From: UBA2988 sp965237965
GTDB lineage: Bacteria; Gemmatimonadota; Gemmatimonadetes; Longimicrobiales; Gaopeijiaceae
Length of the DNA stretch: 64,000 nucleotides
NCBI GenBank assembly: GCA_965237965.1
Contig: CBDEGT010000001.1
Coordinates: 310,001 to 374,000, forward strand
Reading direction: 5' to 3'
A program made the translations under genes and the position numbers. Under the pieces are notes generated by a model that did no database searches, had not been told where the DNA came from, and saw only the letters and a program-made list of their open reading frames with translations. Shown one piece after another: positions 53,894 to 63,801 of the stretch (positions are counted from its first letter, which is position 1; every line of letters begins with the position of its first letter).

Positions 53894-55141
53894 GTGAGCC
53901 TTTGGAGCCGGAAGCGGACCGTTCCGGTGATGGTGGGGGGGGTGACCGTCGGCGGTGAGGCGCCGGTGGTGGTCCAGTCCATGACCAATACGGATACCGC
54001 CGACGCACGGGCCACCGCCGACCAGACGGCCGAGCTGGCGGCGGCCGGGAGCGAGCTGGTGCGGGTCACGGTCAACACCGACGCCGCCGCACGGGCGGTG
54101 CCCGAAGTGGTCGCCCGCCTGCGCGACCGTGGGGTGGACGTGCCGATCGTCGGCGACTTCCACTACAACGGGCACCTGCTGCTCACGCGCCATCCCGATT
54201 GCGCCCGTGCGCTCGCCAAGTATCGGATCAACCCTGGCAACGTCGGTACCAAGCGCCGCGACGCCAACTTCCAGGCGATCGTGCACGTGGCGCTCGAGCA
54301 CGGAAAGCCGGTGCGCATCGGGGTCAACTGGGGCTCGCTCGATCAACGCCTACTCACCGATCTGATGGACGAGAACTCACGGCGCGCGGAGCCGATGGAT
54401 GCGCGTGAGGTGCTGCTCCAGGCCATGGTCGAATCGGCTGTGCGCTCCGCCGCCCTCGCCGAGGAGACCGGTTTGGGACACGACCACATCATCCTTTCCG
54501 CAAAGGTGTCGTCGGTTCCGGACCTCGTCGGCGTGTACCGCATGCTCGCCGAGCGGAGTGACCTTCCGTTGCACCTCGGTCTCACCGAGGCGGGGATGGG
54601 AACGAAGGGGATCGTCGCGACTGCAGCGGCCCTCGCGCCCCTCCTGATGGACGGGATCGGCGACACGATCCGCGTCTCGCTCACGCCCCGCCCGGGCGGC
54701 GACCGCACCGAGGAGGTAAGGGTCGCGCAGCAGGTGCTGCAGAGCCTCGGCATTCGCCACTTCGAACCCCAGGTGACGTCCTGTCCCGGCTGCGGACGCA
54801 CCACGAGCACGTTCTTTCAGGAGATGGCGGAGGACATCACCGGCTACATCCGGGAGAAGATGCCCGAGTGGCGCTCGCTCTATCCCGGTGTGGAGGAGCT
54901 CGACGTCGCGGTGATGGGGTGCGTCGTGAACGGGCCCGGCGAAAGCCGGCACGCCAACCTCGGCATCTCCCTTCCGGGCACCTTCGAGGAGCCCAAGGCC
55001 CCCGTGTACGTGGACGGCGAGCACGTTACTACGCTGAAGGGCGAGGGGCTGGTCGAGGGGTTCAAGCGCATCCTGGACGACTACGTGGAGAAGCGGTACG
55101 GCGGGAAGCGGGTTGAGGAGGAGGTGAGGGCAGGGGACTGA
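53894..55141 (+). CDS. ispG: 4-hydroxy-3-methylbut-2-enyl-diphosphate synthase (IspG/GcpE)
   Basis: Converts MEcPP to HMBPP in the non-mevalonate isoprenoid pathway, using a 4Fe-4S cluster. The 415-residue product has the N-terminal TIM-barrel (VVVQSMTNTDTADA, GDFHYNGHLLL, KYRINPGNVG) and the C-terminal domain with cluster-binding Cys residues in SCPGCGRT and VMGCVVNGPGE. The GTG at 53894 is chosen because AGGAGG lies ten bases upstream; the ATG at 53861 has no ribosome site. Complete and probably essential, so this part of the window is true chromosome. Confidence 0.96.
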   Translation: MSLWSRKRTVPVMVGGVTVGGEAPVVVQSMTNTDTADARATADQTAELAAAGSELVRVTVNTDAAARAVPEVVARLRDRGVDVPIVGDFHYNGHLLLTRHPDCARALAKYRINPGNVGTKRRDANFQAIVHVALEHGKPVRIGVNWGSLDQRLLTDLMDENSRRAEPMDAREVLLQAMVESAVRSAALAEETGLGHDHIILSAKVSSVPDLVGVYRMLAERSDLPLHLGLTEAGMGTKGIVATAAALAPLLMDGIGDTIRVSLTPRPGGDRTEEVRVAQQVLQSLGIRHFEPQVTSCPGCGRTTSTFFQEMAEDITGYIREKMPEWRSLYPGVEELDVAVMGCVVNGPGESRHANLGISLPGTFEEPKAPVYVDGEHVTTLKGEGLVEGFKRILDDYVEKRYGGKRVEEEVRAGD

Positions 55142-55346
55142 CCCGAACGCCGGTCTCACCGGTGCTCCGACCGGCATTCACGGAGACCGACGGGCAGGGT
55201 TGGGGAGGAGCTGGGACGGCCTCGCCTCGCATGGACCCGCCCCAGCGGGGTTCGCAGGTTGGTGCTTGCCGCGCCCGAAATACGCCCGTGGATCACGGAC
55301 GTCAGCGGGCTACCGAACGCCGTCCCCTACGGCAGGCGAAAGGTTT

Positions 55347-56540
55347 GTGACCTTCCCCCGTCGTACCCTTTTCCCGGTCACCCTTGGCCTCGCCATCGCC
55401 CTGTCTGGGGGCGGCGCCTGGTGGCGTATACGCCGGAGCGCACCGGCCGAAGGCCTGGTGCGGGCCGCGGAGCTGGAGGGCGACGTAGACGTCGACCTTT
55501 CCGCGGCCGTTGACTCGGCCTTCTCCACCGACATCCCGGAGCCGGTACGGGGAGCCGTCGTCGTGCGCGACACGCTCTGGCTCTCCGTCAGCGCCGCGGG
55601 ACGGGCGGAGGCGGGGCTCCGCGTCACCCTTCAGGCGCAGGTCGCAGGCGTGGTGGAAGGGGTTACGGTGCGCGAGAACAACGCGGTCTCCACGGGTGCT
55701 CCCCTTCTTCAGATCGACGCCACCGAGTACGCGCTGCGCGTGGCTGCGGCGGAGAGCGATCTACGGCGTGCCGGCGCTGAATACCAAGAGCTGGTGCTGT
55801 TCGACGACCGGATCCGGGACCCGGAGGTCAAGGCGCGGCGCGACCGGATCGCGCGCGCGCGATCCGGACTCGATCAGGCCGAGGTGGCGCTCCGCGAGGC
55901 GTGGCTGGAGCTGGGCCGGAGCCGTGTCCGGGCGCCCTTCGGGGGCCGGATCGCCGACCTGGAGGTGGTTCCCGGCCAGCACGTGACGGTGGGCACCGAC
56001 CTGATGACGGTCGTGGACGTGGATCCGATCAAGGTCGAGGTGCACGTGCTCGAGACCGAGATTGGAAAGCTCGGCGAGGGCAGGCGCGCAAGCGTGCGCT
56101 TCGCGGCGTTCCCGGGCGAGGTGTTCGACGGTCGGATCGAGACCGTGAACCCGGTCGTCGATCCCGAGCGACGGACCGGCCGCGTAACCGTGGTGCTGCC
56201 CAACCCGGGCAGCCGGTTCAAGCCGGGTATGTACGTCGAGGTGTCTTTGGTGGCGACCTCGTTCCCGGACCGCCTGCTGGTCCCCCGGGCGGCGATCCTC
56301 GAGCGCGGTGAGGGCCGACCGCGCACGATGCTCTTCGTTCACGAGGATGGACGCGCGAAGTGGCGCTACGTGAACACCGGTCACCAGAACGAACGGCTGG
56401 TCGAGATCGTTTCCTCTGAAGAAGGGAGCGTCGACCCCGGCGAGGTCGTGCTCGTCGACGGCCACCACTTTCTTGCGCACGAAACACCAGTGCGATTGGT
56501 CGACGACGTCGCGGCAGAGGGCGGGAGACCGGGCGGATGA
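55347..56540 (+). CDS. RND efflux periplasmic adaptor (membrane-fusion) subunit
   Basis: HlyD/AcrA-type adaptor linking the inner-membrane pump to the TolC channel, 397 residues. It has an N-terminal membrane anchor (TLFPVTLGLAIALSGGG), lipoyl halves (VEGVTVRENNAVSTGAPLLQ and SRVRAPFGGRIADLEVVPGQ), a helical hairpin (about 135-195), a beta-barrel domain (RRASVRFAAFPGEVFDGRIE, NPVVDPERRTGRVTVVL) and a membrane-proximal end. The GTG start at 55347 is the best, though its ribosome site is weak. The stop overlaps the TolC start (ATGA). First gene of a four-gene efflux operon. Confidence 0.9.
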   Translation: MTFPRRTLFPVTLGLAIALSGGGAWWRIRRSAPAEGLVRAAELEGDVDVDLSAAVDSAFSTDIPEPVRGAVVVRDTLWLSVSAAGRAEAGLRVTLQAQVAGVVEGVTVRENNAVSTGAPLLQIDATEYALRVAAAESDLRRAGAEYQELVLFDDRIRDPEVKARRDRIARARSGLDQAEVALREAWLELGRSRVRAPFGGRIADLEVVPGQHVTVGTDLMTVVDVDPIKVEVHVLETEIGKLGEGRRASVRFAAFPGEVFDGRIETVNPVVDPERRTGRVTVVLPNPGSRFKPGMYVEVSLVATSFPDRLLVPRAAILERGEGRPRTMLFVHEDGRAKWRYVNTGHQNERLVEIVSSEEGSVDPGEVVLVDGHHFLAHETPVRLVDDVAAEGGRPGG

Positions 56541-57910
56541 CGCGCGTCGCGGTATCCGCCTTGCTCGCGCTCGGCGCTCTGGTCGCGCTCGGGCGAGCGG
56601 GGTCGGCGCGCGCGCAGCAGCCCGACACACTCGTCTTGACGCTGGATCGGGCCAACGCGATCGCGCGCCGCAACAACCCAGCCTATCGAAGTGCCGTCCG
56701 GCAGCTCGAGCTGAACGGCCCCGAAACGCGTGCCGCGTGGACGTCGGGCGTCTTCCCCAGCCTGAGGATCGATCTCCTCGAGACCATCTACAGCGGAAAC
56801 CTCCAGAAGCGCGCCACGGACCCCTTCGGAAATCCGGTCGCGAACCCCGACGCGGAATACGTCTACTTCTCGAACACCCGACAGGGGATCGGCCTGTACT
56901 GGCAACTGCGCGGACCGTCCGCGTGGAACCGCCTGGAGCGGATCGGCGTCGAGAACCGGGGCCGTGAGCTGAATGAGGAGCTGGCGGGCGAGGGTCTGCG
57001 GCGGGACGTCGTCCTGAGCTTCTTCGATGCGCTCGAGCAGGAGAAGTTGCTCGCCGCGCAGCAGGATCTCGCGGCCGCAATCCATTTGGACCTGGCGGCG
57101 GCGCAGCACCTGTTCGAGCTGGCGCTCAGGAGTCGCGTGGACGTCCTCCAAGCCGAGCTCATGATCGAGCAGCAGGACCTCGCGGTCCGACGGCAGCGGG
57201 GGCTGCGCGATCAGGCTCGGCTCACCCTCGCGACCCTGCTCGGGCGGACCGACCTGCCGCCGGTGCGCCCGGCTGCTCTACCACCAGCACTCTTCGATCC
57301 CGCGGAGCTCGACGGTGACGCACTGGTGGCCCGGGCGACCGACCGAAGCTCGTCGGTCAGGCGGGCCGAGGACGCCCTCCGGGTCGCCGATCTCGGCGTG
57401 CGCGACAGCCGTGCGGCCTACTGGCCCACGCTGAACGCGAGCCTCTCGCTGGGCCGACTGGTCCAGGCACCCAGCACCGAGGGCCTGTTCAAGCTGGGGG
57501 GATTTGGGGACGAGGTGTACGCCAGCTTCAGCCTCGGCATCTCCCTCCCTTTCTTCAACGACATCTTCGGGAACCAGCTGGCGGTTTCCCGCGCCGAGGT
57601 CGCCCGGGGGCACCGGCGGAACGAGCTGAGCCAGGCGCGCCTGGAGGCCGAGCGCGCGACCCGATCCGCGCTGCTCCTCCTGCGTGATCGCTGGGACGAG
57701 CTGCGCATCGCGGAGCGCTCTCTCGCGATCGCGTCGGAAGCGCTCGAGCTGGCACGTGAAGAGTATCGGCTCGGTGGGTGCACCTTCGAGCAACTCCAGC
57801 GGTCCGTGAGTGAGGAAACGAACGTGCGCCGCCAACTGATCCAGGCGCGCTACGGATTCGTGGACGCGGTGGTCGAACTCGAGGCAGTAGTGGGCGGTCC
57901 TGTGCGCTGA
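56537..57910 (+). CDS. TolC-family outer-membrane efflux protein
   Basis: A 457-residue outer-membrane channel. The signal peptide (VAVSALLALGALVALG, cleavage after ARA) is followed by two outer-membrane-efflux repeats rich in long helices (ALRSRVDVLQAELMIEQQDL and AEVARGHRRNELSQARLEAE). It starts inside the adaptor stop codon and is followed after 25 bases by the pump gene, so the three are co-expressed. Confidence 0.92.
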   Translation: MTRVAVSALLALGALVALGRAGSARAQQPDTLVLTLDRANAIARRNNPAYRSAVRQLELNGPETRAAWTSGVFPSLRIDLLETIYSGNLQKRATDPFGNPVANPDAEYVYFSNTRQGIGLYWQLRGPSAWNRLERIGVENRGRELNEELAGEGLRRDVVLSFFDALEQEKLLAAQQDLAAAIHLDLAAAQHLFELALRSRVDVLQAELMIEQQDLAVRRQRGLRDQARLTLATLLGRTDLPPVRPAALPPALFDPAELDGDALVARATDRSSSVRRAEDALRVADLGVRDSRAAYWPTLNASLSLGRLVQAPSTEGLFKLGGFGDEVYASFSLGISLPFFNDIFGNQLAVSRAEVARGHRRNELSQARLEAERATRSALLLLRDRWDELRIAERSLAIASEALELAREEYRLGGCTFEQLQRSVSEETNVRRQLIQARYGFVDAVVELEAVVGGPVR

Positions 57911-57935
57911 TGGAGCGCTGAGCACGCGCTGACCG

Positions 57936-60900
57936 ATGTCCCTTCCGCGCTTCGCGACGAAGCGGCCGGTAGCGATCGCCATGCTGTTTCTCGCGATCGT
58001 GCTTCTCGGGGCGATCTCTCTCTCCCGCCTGCCGATCGACCTGCTCCCCGACATCAGTTACCCGAGACTCGTCGTCTATACGTCCTATCCGGACGTCGCC
58101 CCGGCCGAGGTGGAGCGTCTCGTCACCGAGCGCATCGAGGCGGACGCGGCGGCGGTGCCGGGCGTCGAACAGATCACCTCGGTATCGCGCAAGGGGGTGA
58201 GCTTGGTGACCCTGCGCTTCGCGTGGGGCACCGACATGGACTTCGCGCTCCTGAATACGCGCGAGCGGATGGACGATCTCCGTGGCCTGCTGCCGGAGAC
58301 AGCATCGCGTCCACGGCTGCTGCGCGTGGATCCCGAGTCCGATCCGGTGATGGTGCTGTCGGTCACGGGGCCGACTGACCTGTGGGAGACCAAGGAGTTG
58401 GCGGAAGCGGTGGTCCGCCGCCGGCTCGAGCAGCTCGACGGAGTGGCGCGGGCAGCCGTGACCGGCGGGCTCGACCGCGAGATCGAGGTCCGGGTGGACC
58501 CGGAGCTGCTCCGCGCCTACGGGATCACGCCCGCAGACGTCGCCCAGGCTCTGGCCAGCGCGAACGTGAGTGCCCCGGGAGGCACCATCCTCCAGGGGCG
58601 CTACCGGTACCCGCTGCGCACGGTGGGTGAGTTCCGAACGGTGCAGGAGATCCCCGCCGTCGTGGTCGGGCGCCCGTCGTCTGCGCGCGCGGGAGAGGCC
58701 GGCGCGGGCCTGATCCGACTGCGAAACATCGCTACGGTCGCGGACGGCTACGCCGAGCGCCAAGCGATGATTCGGCTCGACGGCGAGGAGGCGGTAGGCC
58801 TGCTGCTCTTCAAGGAGTCGGGCGCGAACACGGTCGCGGTGGCCGAGGGTGTCGAGGAGGTGATCGAGCAGCTCCGCCGCGAGTACCCTGCGGTGCGGAT
58901 CGACGTGGCGTCGAGTCAGGCGGGATTCATCTCGGCCGCGATCGGCAACCTGGCGCAGGAGGTGCTCGTCGGCGGCCTCCTGGCCTTCCTGGTTCTCTTC
59001 TTCTTCCTGCGCGACCCGCGCTACCCGATGGTCGTGTCGGCGGCCATCCCCGTGTCCGTGCTCGCCACCTTCGTGCTGCTCGAAGTCTCGGGGGTCTCCC
59101 TCAACATCATGAGCCTGTGCGGTCTCGCACTCGGCGTCGGCATGCTGGTGGACAACTCGATCGTCGTCCTCGAGAACATCTTCCGGCACCGCGAGCTGGG
59201 GAAGGATGCGCTGGAGGCGGCATCGGTGGGCGCAGAGGAGGTGACCGGCGCCATCACCGCGTCCACGCTGACGACGATCGGCGTGTTCACCCCGGTCGTG
59301 TACGTGGATGGGGTGGCCGGCGAGCTGTTCCGCGACCTCTCCTTTGCGATCGCGTTCTCGCTCCTGGCCTCGCTGCTGGTCGCGCTCACGCTGCTTCCCG
59401 CGTGGGCAGGCCGGTTCGATGTGCGAGCTCGGGCAACGGCCCCCAGGGGCGCGTCGGACGCCACGCGCGTCGCGCGGGTGGTTCCGACGCTGCGCGCGCC
59501 CACTTCCGCGCTGCTCGGGTTCTGGGGGCGTAGGATGGGCGGCTTGTTGCGCCGAGTCTGGACCCCGTTGCTGGACACCTTCGACCGCGGCTTCGCCCGG
59601 TTCGCGCACTCTTACCACGGGGCGTTGACGTGGGGGCTGGATCGTCCCTGGCGGACGCTCGGCGGGTCGGCGTGCGCACTCGTGCTGAGCCTGGGGTTGG
59701 GATGGAACCTGCGGCGCGACCTGCTGCCCGACGTCGATCAAGCGGAGTTCGACGTCCGCATCGAGCTCGCCGAGGGGGTCGACTTGACCGCCACGGCGGA
59801 CGCGGCGACCACGGTCGAGGACTTGCTTCTGGCGGATCCGGGAGTCGACGTGGTCTTCACCCGCATCGGCCGCGACGTGCGCGCGTACGGTGACGGAGAG
59901 GCACGCTCCGAGCTGAACAGCGCGTTCCTCCAGGTGCGCGTGGTGGACGGCGAGGCGACCGCCGACGTGCTCGAGCGCGTGCGGCGGGTCGCGGACCGTT
60001 TGCCGGATGCGGTCCTCACCATCCAGGCGGGTCGCGCGACCACGCTGGGTAGGATCCTGGGGGGGAGGAGGCCGACGTGGCGGTTCGCGTTCGGAACGAG
60101 AGCCTGGACACCGCCCACGCGCGCGCGGGGGCGGTGTCCGCGCGGCTGGCGCGGCTCCCTCGTCTGGGCAACGTCCGGGTCGGTACCGAGCGGGGGACCC
60201 CCGAGCTGCGGGTGGAGATCCTGCGCGAGCAGGTCGCGGCGTACGGTATCGAACCGACCGAGATCGCCGCGGTGGTAGAGCGGGCGATGCGGGGGCAGCG
60301 CGCGACCGAGTACGTGGAGTTCGACCGCAGGATCGGCGTCGTGGTCCGCTATCCGGACGAGCTCCGCTACTCGCGCGCCACGCTCGAGACGCTCCCGGTG
60401 GGGGACACTCCCCTTCGGGAGCTGGTCCGCGTCGAGGAGGTGCTCGGTCCGGCCGAGGTACGCCGCGAGGACCAGGGGCGGCTGGTCACCGTGTACGCAG
60501 ACGTCGTTCAGGGCGGGCTCGACGCGGCGATCGTCGCGGTCGAGGACGCCGTGCGCGACCTGCCCCTCGGACGCGACGTCCGCATCGAGGTCGGAGGGGA
60601 GAACGAGGAGATGCGGCGCTCCTTCCAGGGCCTCCTGATCGCGTTCCTGCTCGCCAGCCTGCTGGTCTACATGGTGCTGGCCGCCCAGTTCGAGTCGTTC
60701 GCCCACCCATTCACGATTCTGATGGCGGTGCCGCTCTCGCTCGTCGGCGCAGTGGTCGCGTTGTTCGCGACCGGGCAGGGGGTGAACACGATGAGCCTGA
60801 TCGGGCTCGTGATTCTGGTCGGCATCGTGGACAACGACGCGATCGTGAAGGTGGACTTCATCAACCAAGCTCGCGCGGCTGGTATGGGTATCCGCGAAGC

Positions 60901-61123
60901 GATCCTGGAGGCGGGGCGCAAGCGCCTGCGCCCGATCGTGATGACCACCGTGACCACGGCGCTCGGGCTGCTGCCGATGGCGCTGGGGTTCGGCAGAGGG
61001 GGGGACCTGCAGCGGCCGCTGGCGATCGTCGTGATCGGCGGCCTGAGCGTCGCCACGCTGCTCACGCTGGTCGTGATACCGGTCGTCTATCTGTTGATCG
61101 AACGGGCGCGAGCGGTCTCGTGA
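57936..61123 (+). pseudogene. RND efflux pump (AcrB/MdtB type) with one frameshift
   Basis: Inner-membrane proton-driven exporter of about 1,060 residues. The N-terminal half has RLPIDLLPDISYPRLVVYTS, the porter domains, and helix 4 (LCGLALGVGMLVDNSIVVLE) with the proton-relay Asp region. The first frame continues to about 60058 (TTLGRILGG). From there the protein continues in another frame (GEEADVAVRVRNESLDTA) to the stop at 61123, including LIGLVILVGIVDNDAIVKVD. The break is at a run of seven G (60059-60065), where eight would keep the frame. It could be a sequencing error, a recent mutation, or a phase-variable tract. Confidence 0.85.
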
Positions 61124-62056
61124 TCCGGCTCTCGATTCGGCGACCCGTGGCGGTCACGATGGCGTACGCCGCAGTCGCGGCGTTGGGAGCGTTCGCCTGG
61201 CGGAACATTCCGATCGAGCTGATCCCGGAGCGATCCCTCCCTCGCCTCAGCGTGAGCGGGTCGTGGCGGGGGGCGTCCCCGGAGACGGTGGAGGCGTTCC
61301 TAACCTCGCCCCTCGAGGCGGTCATCCAGCAGGTGAAAGGGGTGGAGCGGGTCACCTCCGCCTCGAACGAGGGAGCGATGACCGTACAGGTCGAGTTCGA
61401 GCGCGATGTAGACATGGACTTCGCCCGCCTCGAGCTGTCCGAGCGAATCGCGACCCTTCAGGACGACCTCCCTGTCGGCGTCGGCACGGTGCGGGTCGAT
61501 CCCTACATCCCAGAGGCGCTCCTGGAGCAGCAGAAGCCATTCCTGACCTACACGCTGACCGGTCCCTACACGCTCGAAGCCTTGCGCGCGCACCTGGACG
61601 ACGTGACGCAGCCGGCCGTCACGGAGATCGAGGGTGTGGGGCTCGTACGCGTGCGCGGTGGACGCCGCCGCATGCTCGATGTCCGTCTGGATCCCCAAGC
61701 TTCACGTGCTCTGGGGCTGTCCCCGATCCTCCTGCGGCAGCGCATCGCCGCGCTCGACCTGGTGCGGGAGGCCGGCGTGGTGCGCGAGGACGCGCGCGAG
61801 TGGACGGTGACCATCGCCAACCGCCCCTCGTCCGCGGGGGACGTTCTCGATGCCGTCGTTGCGAGGCTCGAGGGTCGGCTGGTGCGTGTGCGGGACGTGG
61901 CGGTGGTCAGCGACACGTACGAGGAGGCGACCTCGTACAACCGGATCGACGGCCGCCCCGCGGCCACCTTCGAGGTGATCAAGGAGATCGGCACGTGATT
62001 ATGCCTTTGACGCACGGGACGTCTACATATGGTATGCCCCGAATCAAGCCGAACAC

Positions 62057-62074
62057 ACCACTACATCTTGTGGT
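62057..62074. promoter_or_regulatory. Subterminal palindrome, left end
   Basis: ACCACTACATCTTGTGGT, an imperfect palindrome 62 bases inside the element. Its partner at 63784-63801 is perfect. It may be an operator or a binding site for the mobilising enzyme. Confidence 0.5.
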
Positions 62075-62124
62075 TAGGTATAATCCGAGACTTCGGAAAA
62101 AACAATACGAAAAAGCGCAACGGG

Positions 62125-63711
62125 CTATACCTCTAGCTCTGTCTGTGACTTGCGGAAGCGTTTGACGACTTGCATAGACGGCGGACAGTCTGCCTTTGCG
62201 CCGTCTATGATCTCGTTAGCGGTCACGATTTGAACCTTCGCGTATTCCTTCGGAGGCATGTTAGTGATCGGTTGGTAGACGAACCGGCCCGCCTTGTCAG
62301 CCGCCGTTTCCATTCCCAGCGTCGGGTCGCAGTCCAGCACCAATACGCCCATGTGCGCCTCCTCGTTCTTCATGGTGCCGCGTAGCTCCCGCACATGAGC
62401 GGGGGCGCGTTGCTTGCCGGTCTTCAGAGAGAAGACCATGCGACCCCAGGTATCGTTGCCGTCTTTGTCGGTCCCCGTGTGGAACGTCATGTCGCCATCG
62501 ATCCCGTGGTCCCCGGACTTCTTGGGATTCGGCAACCCCCCCAGCCTACGCACTAGCCATTCCTGTTTCTCGAACGGGTTTAGCCGATTGTATTCCGCCA
62601 TCGTGTCGGGATTGCCTTCCAGCACATCGTACTGTCCCTGAGATTCATGAACGCCGATCTCTGCTAAGCGGTCCCTGATCTCGTCCACTGCATCCCCGCT
62701 GATGTCCACTCCGATCCACTGGCGACCCAGATTGTGGGCCGAATGGATTGTAGTGCCACAACCACAAAAGGGATCGAGAATCAGGGCATTATCATCACTT
62801 GACGCGCTGATGATGCGCTGCAAAAGCCGCAACGGCTTCTCGGTAACGAAACCCCTACTATTGCCCGCGTGACCAAGTGCCGTGATGTCGGCCCAAACGT
62901 CGGGTAAGTGCTTCGCACGGTATACGCCATCCGCACGATGATCCAAAAACATCACTACTCGTGGTTTCCCTCGGCTTGTCCACCTGATTCGCCCTTCTCT
63001 ATCCAGGCGTTCTATGCTGCTGTCTGTGTAGTCACCACGCGGCAAATCATAGTAGTACCTTCCGTCCTCTGTTCTATTATATCCTTCAAGTTCCGCCTCG
63101 GTCAGCTTACGTCGAGGGGCCAAGCCATCCGAAACCGCCATATAGTCTTCACCGTACGAATATCTGAGGATGACATCGTGTTTGCGTCGAAAATCGCGCG
63201 CCGGTGGTCTCCCAGGGCCGTCATAAGACCAAATGATCTCATTGCGAAAGTTCTTCCGCCCGAATACGCCGTCCATGATGATCTTGAGGTAGTGGCTGGC
63301 GGTCGGGTCACAATGAAAGTAGATCGAGCCGGTAGGCTTGAGGATGTCGCGCAACCGCAGTAGCCGCTGCGTCATGTACATAAGATAATTCAGAAGCTTG
63401 CGGTCGTCGGCATTGCCGCCCTCCAGTATCTGCACCCACGCCCGCATGAACTCCTTGAATGCGTCCGGCAGGTCCCAGTCGTCTAGCTCAGAACGGAAGT
63501 CCAGCACAAGTTGCCGAGTGCTGTCCGTGAAGTCCCACATATCGTGGAACGCCTTCTGCTGTGCAGTCACCCCGCCATGATTGAAGATCATGGAGTAGGT
63601 GCGGTTCGAGTTAAACGGCGGGTCGAGGTAGATCAGGTCAACCTTGATCCCCTCCGCCTTCAGTTGCTCCGCGACAACCTTACAATCAGCCCTATAGAGG
63701 CGGTTCGCCAT
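62125..63711 (-). CDS. Fused DNA methyltransferase and restriction-endonuclease-like protein
   Basis: A 528-residue protein. The N-terminal part is a beta-class (N4-cytosine or N6-adenine) methyltransferase: catalytic motif DLIYLDPPFNSNRTYS near residue 26 and the S-adenosylmethionine motif LILDPFCGCGTTIHSA near residue 317, the motif order of the beta class. The C-terminal part (about 400-465) has GDHGIDGDMTF and VFSLKTGKQR, which match the Asp and Lys positions of Mrr-type PD-(D/E)xK nuclease folds. A single-chain restriction-modification enzyme is likely. It is the only gene of the enclosing element. The start at 63711 is MANRLYRADCK; the sequence around it is AT-rich compared with the interrupted pump gene. 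Confidence 0.88.
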   Translation of the reverse strand: MANRLYRADCKVVAEQLKAEGIKVDLIYLDPPFNSNRTYSMIFNHGGVTAQQKAFHDMWDFTDSTRQLVLDFRSELDDWDLPDAFKEFMRAWVQILEGGNADDRKLLNYLMYMTQRLLRLRDILKPTGSIYFHCDPTASHYLKIIMDGVFGRKNFRNEIIWSYDGPGRPPARDFRRKHDVILRYSYGEDYMAVSDGLAPRRKLTEAELEGYNRTEDGRYYYDLPRGDYTDSSIERLDREGRIRWTSRGKPRVVMFLDHRADGVYRAKHLPDVWADITALGHAGNSRGFVTEKPLRLLQRIISASSDDNALILDPFCGCGTTIHSAHNLGRQWIGVDISGDAVDEIRDRLAEIGVHESQGQYDVLEGNPDTMAEYNRLNPFEKQEWLVRRLGGLPNPKKSGDHGIDGDMTFHTGTDKDGNDTWGRMVFSLKTGKQRAPAHVRELRGTMKNEEAHMGVLVLDCDPTLGMETAADKAGRFVYQPITNMPPKEYAKVQIVTANEIIDGAKADCPPSMQVVKRFRKSQTELEV

Positions 63712-63783
63712 GCACCCATGCTAACCACTTGCGTCAAAAAGTGCACAATCACCAATTAATCGGACAATTTCGGGCAACGCCCG

Positions 63784-63801
63784 ACCACTACATGTAGTGG
63801 T
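63784..63801. promoter_or_regulatory. Subterminal palindrome, right end (methyltransferase upstream region)
   Basis: ACCACTACATGTAGTGGT, a perfect 18-base palindrome 72 bases upstream of the methyltransferase start and 62 bases inside the right end. The position suits both an operator and a transposition-related site. Confidence 0.6.

Noticed and set aside
57555..59741. A 728-codon open frame on the minus strand opposite the TolC and RND genes
   Set aside because: It is an antisense shadow in GC-rich DNA: composition is His/Arg/Gln/Glu-rich with no family, and the plus strand has clear TolC and RND proteins.
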